Assembly (NCBI GenBank): GCA_900318865.1
Contig: ONMF01000021.1
Location: 1 to 64,000 of the forward strand
Source: an uncultured Prevotellaceae bacterium
GTDB taxonomy: Bacteria; Bacteroidota; Bacteroidia; Bacteroidales; Muribaculaceae
Length of the DNA stretch: 64,000 bases
Direction: 5' to 3'
Position 1 is the first letter of the stretch. Every line of letters begins with the position of its first letter. The notes beneath the pieces were generated by a model. The model was not told the DNA's origin. It worked only from the letters and a program-made list of their open reading frames with translations, and did not search any database. Below, piece after piece: positions 19,643 to 29,594 of the stretch. The position numbers and the translations under genes were made by a program.

Positions 19643-20662
19643 ATGGATAAAGATTTAACAAATTCTGTTGTGATAAGGCAGAATGTATTGAACAATACAT
19701 ATGCCATAGAAGAGATACAGAAAGCTGTAGGCGTAAAGGGAGTACTATTTGAACAGTCATTCCGTTTTGTGAAAAAGCAGCTGGCTGATTTTTATGGTGT
19801 GACAGAACGCACAATCGAGAACTGTTTGGAGAAAAACGACAAAGAATTGCAGCGAAATGGTTACGAGGTGTTGAATGGCAAACGCCTGATAGACTTCAAG
19901 TTAGCCGCGAGCATGGCCGATGTTCCCGAAATAAATTTCGGAAACAAAACGCCTCAACTTGGCGTTTTTGACTTCAGAGCTTTACTGAACGTGGGTATGC
20001 TACTGACGGACAGTGAAAAGGCAAGGTTATTGAGAAGTGCCATACTTGACATCGTTATTGATATCATCAACAAGCGTACTGGTGGCAATACAAAGTATAT
20101 TAACCAGCGTGATGAGGATTTCGTTGTAAACTTGTTGCGAGGTGAAGATTACCGAAGAGAATTTACAGACGCTTTGCGCGATTGCGTCGCAATGGGTAAT
20201 TTTAAATATATAGTATATACAGACAAAGTATATGTGAGTATATTTAAAGAGAATGCCCAGGAGTATCGCAAGATACTGCAATTGGAAAAGAGCGAGAATG
20301 TAAGGCATACTATGTACAGCGAGGTTCTTGATATTATATCAAGTTATGAAGCCGGTTTTGCTGAGGTGTTGCACAAAGCATATGAGAAGAAGGGGGCGTT
20401 GTTAACAGCTTGGGAAGCAGATGCATTGTTTGCCGATTTTGAGAGTCAACGCCTTTGGGAGCCGCTAAGAGAGAAAGCGAGGGTGAAGATGGCAAGCCGT
20501 GATTTGTGTTTCCGCGACGCCCTGCACCAAAACCTAAAGGAGTATGTAAGTGCTGTACCTGCATCGGACTTTGAACGCTTTATTGGTGAAAAGAGTATGG
20601 AAATGGATCGCCGCCTAGAGGAATACCGTGAGGCTTTGGCTAGACTGAAGAAAGGGGACTAG
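19643..20662 (+). CDS. Predicted DNA-binding protein paired with a Doc fusion
   Basis: 339 residues. The N-terminal third contains a short helix-turn-helix-like stretch (KKQLADFYGVTERTIENCLE), and the next part (about 110-190) is helical. Layout resembles RhuM/Rha-like or KilA-type DNA-binding proteins often found next to Fic/Doc genes, but the match is by impression only. It starts four bases after the HTH-ImmA stop, and its TAG touches the ATG of the Doc-SEFIR gene. It is therefore the best candidate for antitoxin or repressor of that gene. Confidence 0.7.
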   Translation: MDKDLTNSVVIRQNVLNNTYAIEEIQKAVGVKGVLFEQSFRFVKKQLADFYGVTERTIENCLEKNDKELQRNGYEVLNGKRLIDFKLAASMADVPEINFGNKTPQLGVFDFRALLNVGMLLTDSEKARLLRSAILDIVIDIINKRTGGNTKYINQRDEDFVVNLLRGEDYRREFTDALRDCVAMGNFKYIVYTDKVYVSIFKENAQEYRKILQLEKSENVRHTMYSEVLDIISSYEAGFAEVLHKAYEKKGALLTAWEADALFADFESQRLWEPLREKARVKMASRDLCFRDALHQNLKEYVSAVPASDFERFIGEKSMEMDRRLEEYREALARLKKGD

Positions 20663-21607
20663 ATGATGGAGGCGCGATTAGATACTATATACATGACTCG
20701 CGAGCAGGTAATAGAGACTTATTCAAAGACCATTGAATATAGCGGTGGTAAGGCAAAGAATGAGCTTAATCAGGCGCTGTTAGATAGCATTCTTAACGCT
20801 GTACGTGATGATAGTTGTTACCCTACATTTGGGGATAAATTGACTTACATTGTATATGCGATAAACCGCAATCACATTTTTCCTGATGGTAACAAACGTT
20901 TATCGATTACTGTGGGGGCACTGTTTTTGCTCCTTAATGGCTACATGAGTTGCATAAATCGTTACATGGCAGAGATGGAAAATGTCAGTCATCATTTGGC
21001 GGCAGGGCGTATCGGCAAGGAATTACTGCATAACATGTTGTGCTCTATACTGAATGGAGAGCCAGATTATGAGGAAGGATTGAAACTTAGGTATCTGGAG
21101 GCGATTAGTGACGGAGGTATTGGTATGGATGTAGATATAAGCAATCTCCATAGTTCGGATGTAATTCCTGCACCCGATAAAAAAGTGGTCTTTATAAGCT
21201 ATTGCTGGGAAGACAGTGAACATACAGCATGGGTTAAGCGATTGGCTGAAGATCTTGCTCCGTATGTTAAAATACGCTTGGACCAGAAGTTGCCACTCGG
21301 GATGGAGTTGAACCGCTTTATGGAGTGGGCTGTAGCAACATCAGATAAAGTGCTCATTATCACTACTCCAGAGTATAAGGACAGGGCGGATAATAGGAAA
21401 CATGGCGTGGGTTATGAGACCTCGTTGATAACCGATGACCTTGTGAATGACCAAAACAGGATTAAGTTCATCCCGATTATTAAGAAGGGTACTAAAGAAA
21501 CAGCATTCCCAAGATATCTGGGTTCTAGAAAAGGACTTGATATGACAAATAAAGATAGCTACCAAGAGCAGTTGGAGGAGTTGGTAAAGAACCTTTTGGA
21601 GTTCTGA
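20663..21607 (+). CDS. Doc/Fic domain fused to a SEFIR (TIR-like) domain
   Basis: 314 residues. Residues 1-~130 form a Doc-type Fic fold with the loop HIFPDGNKR at 71-79, close to the Doc consensus HxFx(D/N)xNKR. Doc enzymes phosphorylate or otherwise modify a target such as EF-Tu. Residues ~173-275 form a SEFIR domain: KKVVFISYCWEDSEHTAWV, LDQ, a run ITTPEYKDRAD, and GVGYETSLIT with Glu252 as a candidate key acidic residue. SEFIR/TIR domains signal by assembly or cleave NAD in bacterial immunity. The fusion links two toxic activities in one chain. It directly follows its likely antitoxin and precedes a membrane NTPase. Confidence 0.85.
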   Translation: MMEARLDTIYMTREQVIETYSKTIEYSGGKAKNELNQALLDSILNAVRDDSCYPTFGDKLTYIVYAINRNHIFPDGNKRLSITVGALFLLLNGYMSCINRYMAEMENVSHHLAAGRIGKELLHNMLCSILNGEPDYEEGLKLRYLEAISDGGIGMDVDISNLHSSDVIPAPDKKVVFISYCWEDSEHTAWVKRLAEDLAPYVKIRLDQKLPLGMELNRFMEWAVATSDKVLIITTPEYKDRADNRKHGVGYETSLITDDLVNDQNRIKFIPIIKKGTKETAFPRYLGSRKGLDMTNKDSYQEQLEELVKNLLEF

Positions 21608-21628
21608 TAAAGGACAGCTGAAGAAACA

Positions 21629-24600
21629 ATGAATGATATCAAGCACAAGCAAAAAACACTTACTCCTATTATATTAGAGGAAGGTATGCCAGGATATGAG
21701 ACTGTGCAGGACATTGAGGATAAACTTAATGACCCAGAGGTTTTCAATATTGCGATTACTGGACCATATGGCTCAGGTAAAAGTACTGTACTTAAGAGTC
21801 TTAAATCCTTATACCCCAACAAGCATCAGTATCTGACCATTTCCCTGGCATCACTTACAGGTAATAATGATGAAGAGAAAGACTTGGGCGAAAAAGAGCA
21901 GCAGAAAGTGGAATATAGCCTTCTGCAACAACTGATATATAAAGAGAAGCCCAAAACACTTCCCAATAGCCGTTTCCGTCGAATAGAGGCGCACTCAGTT
22001 TGTGCAGCAGTCTTATTCGGACTGGGCATCATCGGGTTTATGCTAAGTTTCTTAGTCGTTTTTGAACCACAGTGGTTGAGAGTGGATACTTTGTATAAAT
22101 TCTTTGATCTAGGAGAAAAGTGGAATCGTTTCTTTGATATAGTATGTACTATATACATGCTACTGACGACATGTATGGTGGCAGTACACTTGTATAGAAA
22201 CTCTATATTCAGTAGAGTCAGAGCACTAAACGTAAATAATGTCAAAATTGAATTGGATCAAGATTCTTCGGTGTTTAACAAACACTTGGAGGAAATAGTC
22301 TATTTCTTTGAATCTACAAAATACGATGTTGTTATTATAGAAGATCTTGACCGATTTCGTTGCCCAGAGATTTTTCAAAAGCTACGTGAGATAAACTTTT
22401 TGCTGCGACAATCCGAGGTACTTAAAAAGCAACATCGGACTGTAAAGTTCATCTATGCTATTAAGGATGATCTGTTTAAGGATGCGGAACGCACAAAGTT
22501 CTTTGATTATATAGCCACAGTAATTCCAGTGGTAAATCCCAAGAACTCATGTGAAAAATTAACCCAAGAATTGACAGAACGAGGTTATACTTTAGATAAA
22601 GATGTATTACGGGATTTAAGTGAGTTTGTAGATGATATGAGGATGCTAAAGAATGTGGCAAACGAGTTCCAGCAGTATATGGAACGATTGTCTCTGTCAT
22701 CCACCCCAAATCAAGAGAAACTCTTGGCTATGATTATTTACAAAAATCATCATCCAGATGACTTCGGTATGCTGCATTACAAGAAGGGTAAAATATATGA
22801 GTTTATCAGAAAGAAATCGGACTGGATGCAGATTGCCATTGATAAAGTAATAACTCCACGATTGGAAGTATGGAAGAAAAAGAGAGAGGATGTGGAGAAT
22901 TCGCAGAAATTTACTCTGAAACAATGGCGGGTACTCTATATGGAAAGATACAGAGCACATCTGTCTTCAATGTTGTCACATATTACCGTAAATGGAGGGA
23001 ATTACACTGTTACAGAAATAGTTAATAGTCCTGAATTGTTTGAGAATTTGATATCGAACAATAGGATTACATACCGTGAACAAACTTATAACATGCAGGG
23101 ACGTAATAATACTACAAATATAGATTTTGCCACTCTTGAAAATGAAGTAGATGACAAGATAGGCTATATGAAACGAAAGGATCTAGCAACAGCCTCTATA
23201 TCTGATATTGACAAAGAAATAAGGATGGTGAGGGATGACGAGAACCGTTTGAAGAATTACAAACTGGCTAAACTTTTAATTCAGTTCCCAGAAATAAAGA
23301 AGAGCAAAGAGTTTACAGCTATAGGATTGTCGGAACTGATGGTGCATTTCCTACAACGAGGATATATTGACGAGACATACTATGACTATCTGACACTATA
23401 TGATGGTACGACAATGAGCCTGAATGACCGAGATTTGTTATCGCGAATAAGGCAAAATGACACCAATGTTACTTACGATGAGAAAATAGATGACATTGAG
23501 GCATTTGTTAACGAGTTACCTCTATTTGTTTATGAATATAAGAGTGTGTTGAATTATCAGATAGCAGACTATTTGGAAGAGCATCCTATTATTTACAAAT
23601 CAGCATTACAAAGTTTTGAACAGCATTTCCTGAATTCTTCTATGCCTTCGCTTGATTTTATGGCGGACTACTTTAAACAGACAGGTAGCGGAAAGGAACA
23701 ACTCTGGAAGAAATATGTAAAGGCGCAGTTGAGTTGGCAAAAGATTCATACTTATGAAAAACAAGAGTATCGGGATACGTTGATAGAGGCTTGGCTACAA
23801 TATTGTGAACCTTCAGATATAACAGATGAAATCTGCGAATGGTTGAATGGTAATCTTGGCTTTTGTGTTGAACGCTTGGGTTCGATCGGAGTGGAACATC
23901 TAAAGGAGATTATCAATGGGTGCTTATTTAATAACATTTCTGCTTTAGGACCAATTGGAGGGCAGCACCAAGGAGAAGATGTTATGGATTTGGCCAATTA
24001 TATTTTGGCAAACAGGCTGTTTGAACTAACTGATAATAACATCTTTGTGGCTTGTGAAATATCGAGTAGCCCATTTATTGAGAGGAAGGGGGCAGATTAT
24101 ATCACTATTTCGGATATTTTATCATCTGAGAATAATGGATTTAAAGAATATGTTCTTGAAAATATCCAAGAGGTGTTTACTGACATTATTTGCAAATCTA
24201 AAGGCCAAGAGACTGAAAGTGGACTGGTGTTTATATTGAATCAAGAGGATATTGAAGAGCCACAAAAGATAGACTATCTGAAATGTCAGACCCAAGATAA
24301 GGTGCTTGATATAACGGATATAAAAGATCCGTATAAACCGTTGGCAATTCGCGGAAGAATTCTTGATCCGAGTTGGATGAATATCTTGAAATACTATGCC
24401 TTTGACCAGGAAATGATTTCAGATGATCTAGAATTATTTATAAATGACAACGTTGAGACTTTGCTGAAGCAAGAATATCCGAAAAATATAGAATCATCGC
24501 TAGCCGGAGATATTGTATACGGCCCATATCTGAAATTTTCTGTATATGAAAAGTTGCTTCCTGTTTTAATGCAAAATGTAAGAGAAGTTGAAGAAAGCAA

Positions 24601-25213
24601 GCTTTCAAAAGATACAGGAATTGAAAGAGTGAAGCTTCTTGTGAAGAATAAATATCTATCAAATAATGTTGAAACCGCAAGGGTGGTTGCTTTTTACGGA
24701 GCGACTATATATGCTAAGTATCTGAGTTCTCATATAAGTAGAATTATCACAAAATTAGAGGATTACAACGTAGATTCAGAGTCTTTGTCGCTAATGATGG
24801 ACAAATACTCCTCAATTACAGATCGCCAAAGATGGAATCTAGCAAAGAAGATTTCTGTGGATTTCATAAAGGAGGACACAAAATTGGCGAATGTCGTTTT
24901 GACACTAATGTTAAAGAAGAAAGAAGAACTAGCATGGCCTGTCATTGAGGCTGTACTAGAGAGTGCATCATTACAACCCAATAAACAACAGTTCCAAGAA
25001 TGGCTAATTAAACGATATCGGGAGTCTCGTGAGAAAGAAAGGGCAATTGTGAAAACAATGAAGTTTCCGTATTATGAGATAGTGGATGCCTCAAAACGCC
25101 CTTTGATACCTAAGGACTTCAAAGAATATCTGGTCTTACTGGAACCGCTTGGACTCTTTACATCATTCAAAGAGGAAGAGAGGGGGTACAGGGTTTATCA
25201 CAGTACGAAGTAG
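21629..25213 (+). CDS. Large membrane P-loop NTPase, YobI/KAP-like
   Basis: 1194 residues. Walker A GPYGSGKST at 45-53 and Walker B VVIIEDLDRF at 234-243. Two predicted membrane segments (about 123-144 and 169-189) interrupt the NTPase domain between the Walker motifs, the layout of KAP and YobI-type ATPases. The C-terminal ~750 residues are helical with no recognised domain. The stop of the Doc-SEFIR gene is 21 bases upstream. Membrane NTPases of this kind recur in bacterial defence loci (established for KAP/STAND-like families). Here it could be sensor or effector with the Doc-SEFIR protein; that role is inferred. Confidence 0.85.
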   Translation: MNDIKHKQKTLTPIILEEGMPGYETVQDIEDKLNDPEVFNIAITGPYGSGKSTVLKSLKSLYPNKHQYLTISLASLTGNNDEEKDLGEKEQQKVEYSLLQQLIYKEKPKTLPNSRFRRIEAHSVCAAVLFGLGIIGFMLSFLVVFEPQWLRVDTLYKFFDLGEKWNRFFDIVCTIYMLLTTCMVAVHLYRNSIFSRVRALNVNNVKIELDQDSSVFNKHLEEIVYFFESTKYDVVIIEDLDRFRCPEIFQKLREINFLLRQSEVLKKQHRTVKFIYAIKDDLFKDAERTKFFDYIATVIPVVNPKNSCEKLTQELTERGYTLDKDVLRDLSEFVDDMRMLKNVANEFQQYMERLSLSSTPNQEKLLAMIIYKNHHPDDFGMLHYKKGKIYEFIRKKSDWMQIAIDKVITPRLEVWKKKREDVENSQKFTLKQWRVLYMERYRAHLSSMLSHITVNGGNYTVTEIVNSPELFENLISNNRITYREQTYNMQGRNNTTNIDFATLENEVDDKIGYMKRKDLATASISDIDKEIRMVRDDENRLKNYKLAKLLIQFPEIKKSKEFTAIGLSELMVHFLQRGYIDETYYDYLTLYDGTTMSLNDRDLLSRIRQNDTNVTYDEKIDDIEAFVNELPLFVYEYKSVLNYQIADYLEEHPIIYKSALQSFEQHFLNSSMPSLDFMADYFKQTGSGKEQLWKKYVKAQLSWQKIHTYEKQEYRDTLIEAWLQYCEPSDITDEICEWLNGNLGFCVERLGSIGVEHLKEIINGCLFNNISALGPIGGQHQGEDVMDLANYILANRLFELTDNNIFVACEISSSPFIERKGADYITISDILSSENNGFKEYVLENIQEVFTDIICKSKGQETESGLVFILNQEDIEEPQKIDYLKCQTQDKVLDITDIKDPYKPLAIRGRILDPSWMNILKYYAFDQEMISDDLELFINDNVETLLKQEYPKNIESSLAGDIVYGPYLKFSVYEKLLPVLMQNVREVEESKLSKDTGIERVKLLVKNKYLSNNVETARVVAFYGATIYAKYLSSHISRIITKLEDYNVDSESLSLMMDKYSSITDRQRWNLAKKISVDFIKEDTKLANVVLTLMLKKKEELAWPVIEAVLESASLQPNKQQFQEWLIKRYRESREKERAIVKTMKFPYYEIVDASKRPLIPKDFKEYLVLLEPLGLFTSFKEEERGYRVYHSTK

Positions 25214-25262
25214 GGATTGAAGTCTTTGCTCTTAGCAAGATGGAACTATAATATATCAAATT

Positions 25263-26210
25263 ATGGAGTTACCTAAATACGTAGATACTAGCAGAACAGA
25301 ACGTATAGGAGTTAATAAAGCTGCATTAATTCTGTCTCAAATGGGGCTGATTTTTAGAGAAACTTCAAATTCCGATATTGGGATAGATGGCCAAATTGAA
25401 GAAGTTGATGAGTATTGTAGTGCAACAGGCCGAGTAATGGCTGTTCAGATAAAATCAGGCAAATCTTATCTCCATGAAAAAGACGATGGATGGAGATTTT
25501 ACGTTGATGAAGCTCACAAGAACTACTGGAGGCTCTTCCCTATTCCAGTAATGTTGTTAGTACATAATACAGAAGATGGCAATATCTATTTCTTGGATGC
25601 CAAATATACCTTAAACTCAACAGGTGAAATTGTTATTCCCAAAAAGAATATTCTCAGTCCACAAAATAAAGGGGAATTCTTAAAAACATTAGGTGGATGT
25701 CATACTAAGTATAGTGAGATAGAAGATGTCTTCAACATGATGCAAAGCGAAATATATAGTGATGGTGACTTCTCTATTACTTTCTTTGAACTGTTTGTTT
25801 TAGGTTTAACCAATTTGTGTTCTGATTTGTTTTATGACGTTTCTATTGCTACGGAAATAGCCCAGTCAAAAAGCAAAGAAGGTATATCTATCGGTCAAGT
25901 CTTTCATGATTTTCTGTGGAACTATATCTTGTTTTTAGTAAAAGAGAATCTCGCTGAGATTAATTTCCATGCATGCTTATATGATTATGAAGTTAGACTA
26001 ATACAGCCAAGGTTTATAGCTCCATTGACATATAGAGGAAGACAATTATCGCATTATGTATCTTCACTTGAACAACAATACTTAGAAGATTCTGGTGTTC
26101 CTATTATCTGCGAAAGCTTTGTGAATCTTAATTTTGATCATTATTCAGTTATACGATTAGAGAGACTAACAGAATTAAGAGTAAAGTTGGAACATGCAGT
26201 CATTAAGTAG
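25263..26210 (+). CDS. DUF4365 domain protein, nuclease-like
   Basis: 315 residues. The N-terminal ~160 residues match DUF4365, which has a PD-(D/E)XK-like core: D38-I-G-I-D42-G-Q-I-E followed by VQIKSG (Q62-x-K64). DUF4365 proteins are frequent in defence islands and are presumed DNA nucleases. The C-terminal half (about 165-315) is unassigned and helical. It starts about 50 bases after the NTPase stop and may belong to the same transcript. Confidence 0.8.
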   Translation: MELPKYVDTSRTERIGVNKAALILSQMGLIFRETSNSDIGIDGQIEEVDEYCSATGRVMAVQIKSGKSYLHEKDDGWRFYVDEAHKNYWRLFPIPVMLLVHNTEDGNIYFLDAKYTLNSTGEIVIPKKNILSPQNKGEFLKTLGGCHTKYSEIEDVFNMMQSEIYSDGDFSITFFELFVLGLTNLCSDLFYDVSIATEIAQSKSKEGISIGQVFHDFLWNYILFLVKENLAEINFHACLYDYEVRLIQPRFIAPLTYRGRQLSHYVSSLEQQYLEDSGVPIICESFVNLNFDHYSVIRLERLTELRVKLEHAVIK

Positions 26211-26317
26211 TCATCAAGTAATCGTTAAGTTGTCATTAATTACTCCTATGACGATTGTATATAAAGACAGATCCTTTTTATTAGTGTGATTGGTTAAACA
26301 ATATTATTAAAGTCTCA
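26211..26317. other. Short AT-rich spacer with tandem TCATTAAGT-like repeats
   Basis: Just past the DUF4365 stop the sequence repeats variants of GTCATTAAGTAGTCATCAAG (about 26196-26250), four loose copies of TCATTAA/TCGTTAA. No terminator hairpin or promoter box was identified. Confidence 0.3.
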
Positions 26318-27205
26318 ATGGTTGAAGAATTATCATTATTTCCAGAACTTAAAAAAGTAGATAAGACAACCCTTATTATTATAGGCAATGGGTTTGACAT
26401 TTCCCATGGCATTAAAACAAGATATTCAGATTTTAGAAACTGGCTATTATCTCAAAAGAATAATAACCAGGTTGCCCTAATGGATACTTTCTTTAGCAAC
26501 GAGCGAGACGTATGGGGTAATTTAGAAGCAGCTCTAGGGGAGTATGATGAAGGCGGTGTTCTTTCGTATTGTCGTCCAGATGAAGGGTTTGATTTTGATC
26601 ATTCTTTGAGTTCAGCTGCTTGTGTAGAAGACTCTCCCAATGATATATTCTTACCAGTATTGGAAGACTTTAAGGATCGCTTTAAGGAATGGGTTGACTC
26701 TATAGATCTTATTGGAGTCCAGAAGGAGAAGTCCCTTCCTGCTGATGCTTTGTATTTGACATTTAATTATACGGATACGCTTGAGACGATTTATGGGATT
26801 CCACCTCAAAATATTGCCCACATACATGGAAGCCGCCAGTTAAAAGATGAATATATTATTGGCCATAATAATACTCGTAATCCTTCTGATGCATGGGATG
26901 ATGAAAGTTTAGATTTTGAATGTCAAGCAAAGGAGAACATCATAAGTTGGATGAATGAACTTGAAAAAAATTATTGTGATAATATTAGAAAACATCAAGA
27001 CTTTTTTAATCGAATAATTAATGTAAAGCAAATTATAACGTATGGACACTCAATGAGCGAAATTGATTGGCCATATTTTGAAGAAATAATAAGTAAAATA
27101 GGTAGAGATATTCCATGGAGAGTCTCTTGCTTTTCAGAAACAGACGTTGCTAATGCTCATAGATTTGGGTCTCACTTTAATTTAACAAATTTATCAATTA
27201 TATAG
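26318..27205 (+). CDS. AbiH-like abortive infection protein
   Basis: 295 residues. The N-terminus has the AbiH signature: a hydrophobic strand then IIGNGFDISHGIKTRYSDF (about 20-39). Further family-like blocks are LTFNYTDTLETIY and AHIHGSRQ in the middle and ITYGHSMSEIDWPYFE near the C-terminus. AbiH proteins abort phage infection by an unknown mechanism. The gene ends the rightward defence-like run. It has 107 bases upstream, so it may have its own promoter. Confidence 0.85.
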   Translation: MVEELSLFPELKKVDKTTLIIIGNGFDISHGIKTRYSDFRNWLLSQKNNNQVALMDTFFSNERDVWGNLEAALGEYDEGGVLSYCRPDEGFDFDHSLSSAACVEDSPNDIFLPVLEDFKDRFKEWVDSIDLIGVQKEKSLPADALYLTFNYTDTLETIYGIPPQNIAHIHGSRQLKDEYIIGHNNTRNPSDAWDDESLDFECQAKENIISWMNELEKNYCDNIRKHQDFFNRIINVKQIITYGHSMSEIDWPYFEEIISKIGRDIPWRVSCFSETDVANAHRFGSHFNLTNLSII

Positions 27206-27674
27206 TAATATGTAACAATTCAATGAGCATGCGATTCAAATGACTATTATGGTGCTGCTTTGCAAAAAGGATGCCATCACAAGAAAGCGAGACAATTAAC
27301 AAGACTATGTCCTAGGTGTTACTGTTGCATGACTAGAAGATAGCCCGTCAAAGCATTATTGCATCGTAAACCCTGTACTCGTAATAGCTTAACCGTGAAC
27401 GTCATCAATAGCGAAGCTAACATTAGCTGAATGTCATCAGCTGCACGACAATAGCGATATTAATTATGGCATCTCAAGCCAATGATCTTTATATAACGAT
27501 TTCTGATGGCAATGAAACAGATCCTGGAGGTGAAACCTTACAAGCTCGAATGAGAAACCTTACATGCTTATGGTTCTAATCTTACAAGTTCCTGGTTATC
27601 AAGATTTGGCCAAGCGGAGGGAAGACATAACAGCTGATGGAACAATGAAAATCAAGAGGATGGACTCTTCATAT
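27206..27674. other. Intergenic stretch without recognised gene
   Basis: About 470 bases between the convergent abiH and half-hsdS genes. Only short ORFs without family resemblance are present. No tRNA-like fold, repeat array or clear promoter was seen. Confidence 0.4.
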
Positions 27675-28493
27675 CTACCAACACATCAACTCAGAGGAGT
27701 AGAGACGATATACTTCTCTGTCTCTGTTAGCTAAATCAGAATTTAGCGACACCTGACCGTTCATCAGGAGCGGCAGGAGTTCGTCGCGCTGCTTGATAAG
27801 TCCGTTGTTTTCTGCGATATTGGTATCAATCTTCGAGTAAATATCTTTTACAATATCAAAGAATTTGTGAATCAGTTCTGTTGGAGCTTTAACCCATTTG
27901 TTTGCCAAAAAAGTTTCTGTCATAAAGTTCTTGATACCACTTGTCTTGCCTTCATAATTGAACATAATATCATTGTCATAGAACATTCTCCACATAAAGA
28001 AGAAATAAGCTGATTCACTGGCATCTTTGAAAGAAAAAGCGTGGCAAAAGTTAGAGCATGTTATCTTTCCACCATTTCGTTTAATTACACCTGGCGTTAT
28101 TAAGGCACTTCGCCCAGTTGCCTGAACTGGACTACCTCCTGACACCTCGATCACTACGTCCCATTCTGTGAGAAGCTTTGTCTTGTTTTTTAGTTTGATG
28201 TAGCGTCTAGGTAGGCCATTAAGTTTTATAATATCAGCTCCTCTAATGCAGCCGATTTCAATAGAATCGTCTGATCGATTATCTGCTCCCCAGTCACCAG
28301 TGTTATTCTTATTGATAAAATCACTTAACCTACAGACACTCCAATTCTGGGGTATATCTAACTGAAGCTCTTTGCAAAACGTCATCGTGCCTCCACTGGA
28401 TTTATAAGGTTTCCCTTCTTCATTAGGGAAGTCGAATTGCACAAACCAGTAGTCATAAAGTTGCTTTGCGAGGGCTTCTAAATTCTGATTTAT
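27675..28493 (-). pseudogene. hsdS: Promoterless half hsdS cassette (second target-recognition half)
   Basis: Encodes the C-terminal half of a type I specificity subunit on the minus strand. Conserved linker codons (NQNLEALAKQLYDYWFVQFD) run from the repeat at 28493-28478. A second target-recognition domain (LDIPQNWSVCRLSDF...) follows, then the C-terminal conserved helix (IKQRDELLPLLMNGQV). There is no ATG at its beginning and the first half is missing. Upstream of 28493 the sequence no longer resembles HsdS. It is best read as a silent exchange partner for the split hsdS at 30778-32053, with which it shares the linker and the C-terminal segment in inverted orientation. Confidence 0.8.
28478..28493 (-). 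repeat. hsdS recombination site copy A
   Basis: ATAAATCAGAATTTAG on the minus strand, 16 bases shared exactly with copies B (31309-31332) and C (32823-32846). It codes for the same HsdS residues in each. Confidence 0.75.
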
Positions 28494-28544
28494 ATGATTC
28501 CATGTATATTATAATATATGATATGGATTTATATTTTGGAATTT

Positions 28545-29537
28545 ATGAAGGAAAACATCATTATGGCGGTGGTCACGGCAATGCAGCGTGATCTTGATTG
28601 CCGCCAGATGGCACGGCTTAAGGCGGTGCTTATCAAAGAACTGCAAGACGTTGAGGTATCAGAATGTAGGGAAACAGAAAAAGCTCGTATCGATGGAAAT
28701 AATGACCTCCTGGAAGCTTTTATCTCCGCGAAGAAGATAGAAGGCTGTTCTGATAAAACCTTGAGCTATTATCGCAGTACTATTGAACGATTTCTTCTTG
28801 TTGTCGGTGTTGCGGTGTGCCACGTCACCACAAGTGATATTCGCCAATATCTTTCACAGTATCAGGAGAAAAACCATTCAAGCAAAGTAACTATCGACAA
28901 TATGCGTCGCATCTTCTCCAGTTTCTTTTCTTGGCTCGAAGATGAGGATTATATTGCCAAAAGCCCTGTGCGGCGCATTCACAAGGTAAAAACAGACACT
29001 CTTGTTAAGGAAGTGCTCACTGATGAGCAGTTGGAGCAATTGCGTGACAACTGCACGAATAGGCGTGACCTTGCAATCATTGATATCCTGGCTTCGACGG
29101 GCATCCGTGTGGGTGAGCTTGTCAAACTGAACCGTGGCGACATTGACTTTCACGAGAGGCAGTGCATCGTCTTTGGTAAAGGCAACAAGGAGCGTATGGT
29201 GTACTTTAATGCCAGAACAAAGCTTCATCTTCAACAATATCTTGCTGAGCGAATAGATGACGATCCCGCATTGTTTGTTTCCCTCTCCTCTCCACACAAG
29301 AGGTTGTCTATTGGTGGAGTGGAGACTTGTATTAGAAAGATGGGCAAGCGTCTTGATATACCCAAAGTTCATCCTCATAAGTTCCGTCGTACACTTGCAA
29401 CTATGGCCATTGACAAAGGTATGCCCATCGAGCAAGTCCAACGCTTGCTTGGGCATGTAAGAATTGACACCACGCTTCATTATGCCATCGTCAATCAAAA
29501 TAACGTAAAAATGGCTCACAAAAAATACTTGGGCTAA
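28545..29537 (+). CDS. Tyrosine recombinase of the hsdS inversion module
   Basis: About 330 residues, full length. N-terminal SAM-like core-binding domain (about 45-145) and catalytic domain with Arg in STGIRVGEL, Lys in GKGNKER, HxxR in HPHKFRRTLAT, His in LLGHVRIDTT and Tyr in LHYA. Compact XerD-like recombinases beside hsdS genes in Bacteroidales invert specificity segments at short repeats. Here it lies between the inverted half hsdS and the split hsdS. Two in-frame ATG codons (28545, 28563) are possible starts. Its own site is probably the repeat copies A-C. Confidence 0.85.
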   Translation: MKENIIMAVVTAMQRDLDCRQMARLKAVLIKELQDVEVSECRETEKARIDGNNDLLEAFISAKKIEGCSDKTLSYYRSTIERFLLVVGVAVCHVTTSDIRQYLSQYQEKNHSSKVTIDNMRRIFSSFFSWLEDEDYIAKSPVRRIHKVKTDTLVKEVLTDEQLEQLRDNCTNRRDLAIIDILASTGIRVGELVKLNRGDIDFHERQCIVFGKGNKERMVYFNARTKLHLQQYLAERIDDDPALFVSLSSPHKRLSIGGVETCIRKMGKRLDIPKVHPHKFRRTLATMAIDKGMPIEQVQRLLGHVRIDTTLHYAIVNQNNVKMAHKKYLG

Positions 29538-29568
29538 GATATCCTGAGGGTTTCTCGCTAATTTTAAG

Positions 29569-29592
29569 TATCTTTGCGCTCAAAAAGAGCGC
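29569..29592 (+). promoter_or_regulatory. Promoter -7 box plus small leader hairpin
   Basis: TATCTTTG (29569-29576) is followed at once by GCGCTC-AAAAA-GAGCGC (29576-29592), a 6-bp hairpin ending two bases before the ATG at 29595. The short leader with a hairpin could modulate translation of the nuclease and the hsdS behind it. Confidence 0.55.
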
Positions 29593-29594
29593 AC

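Noticed and set aside
26190..26260. TCATTAAGT-like tandem repeats as a CRISPR array or origin iterons
   Set aside because: Too short and imperfect, only a few units, no cas genes or replication gene nearby.
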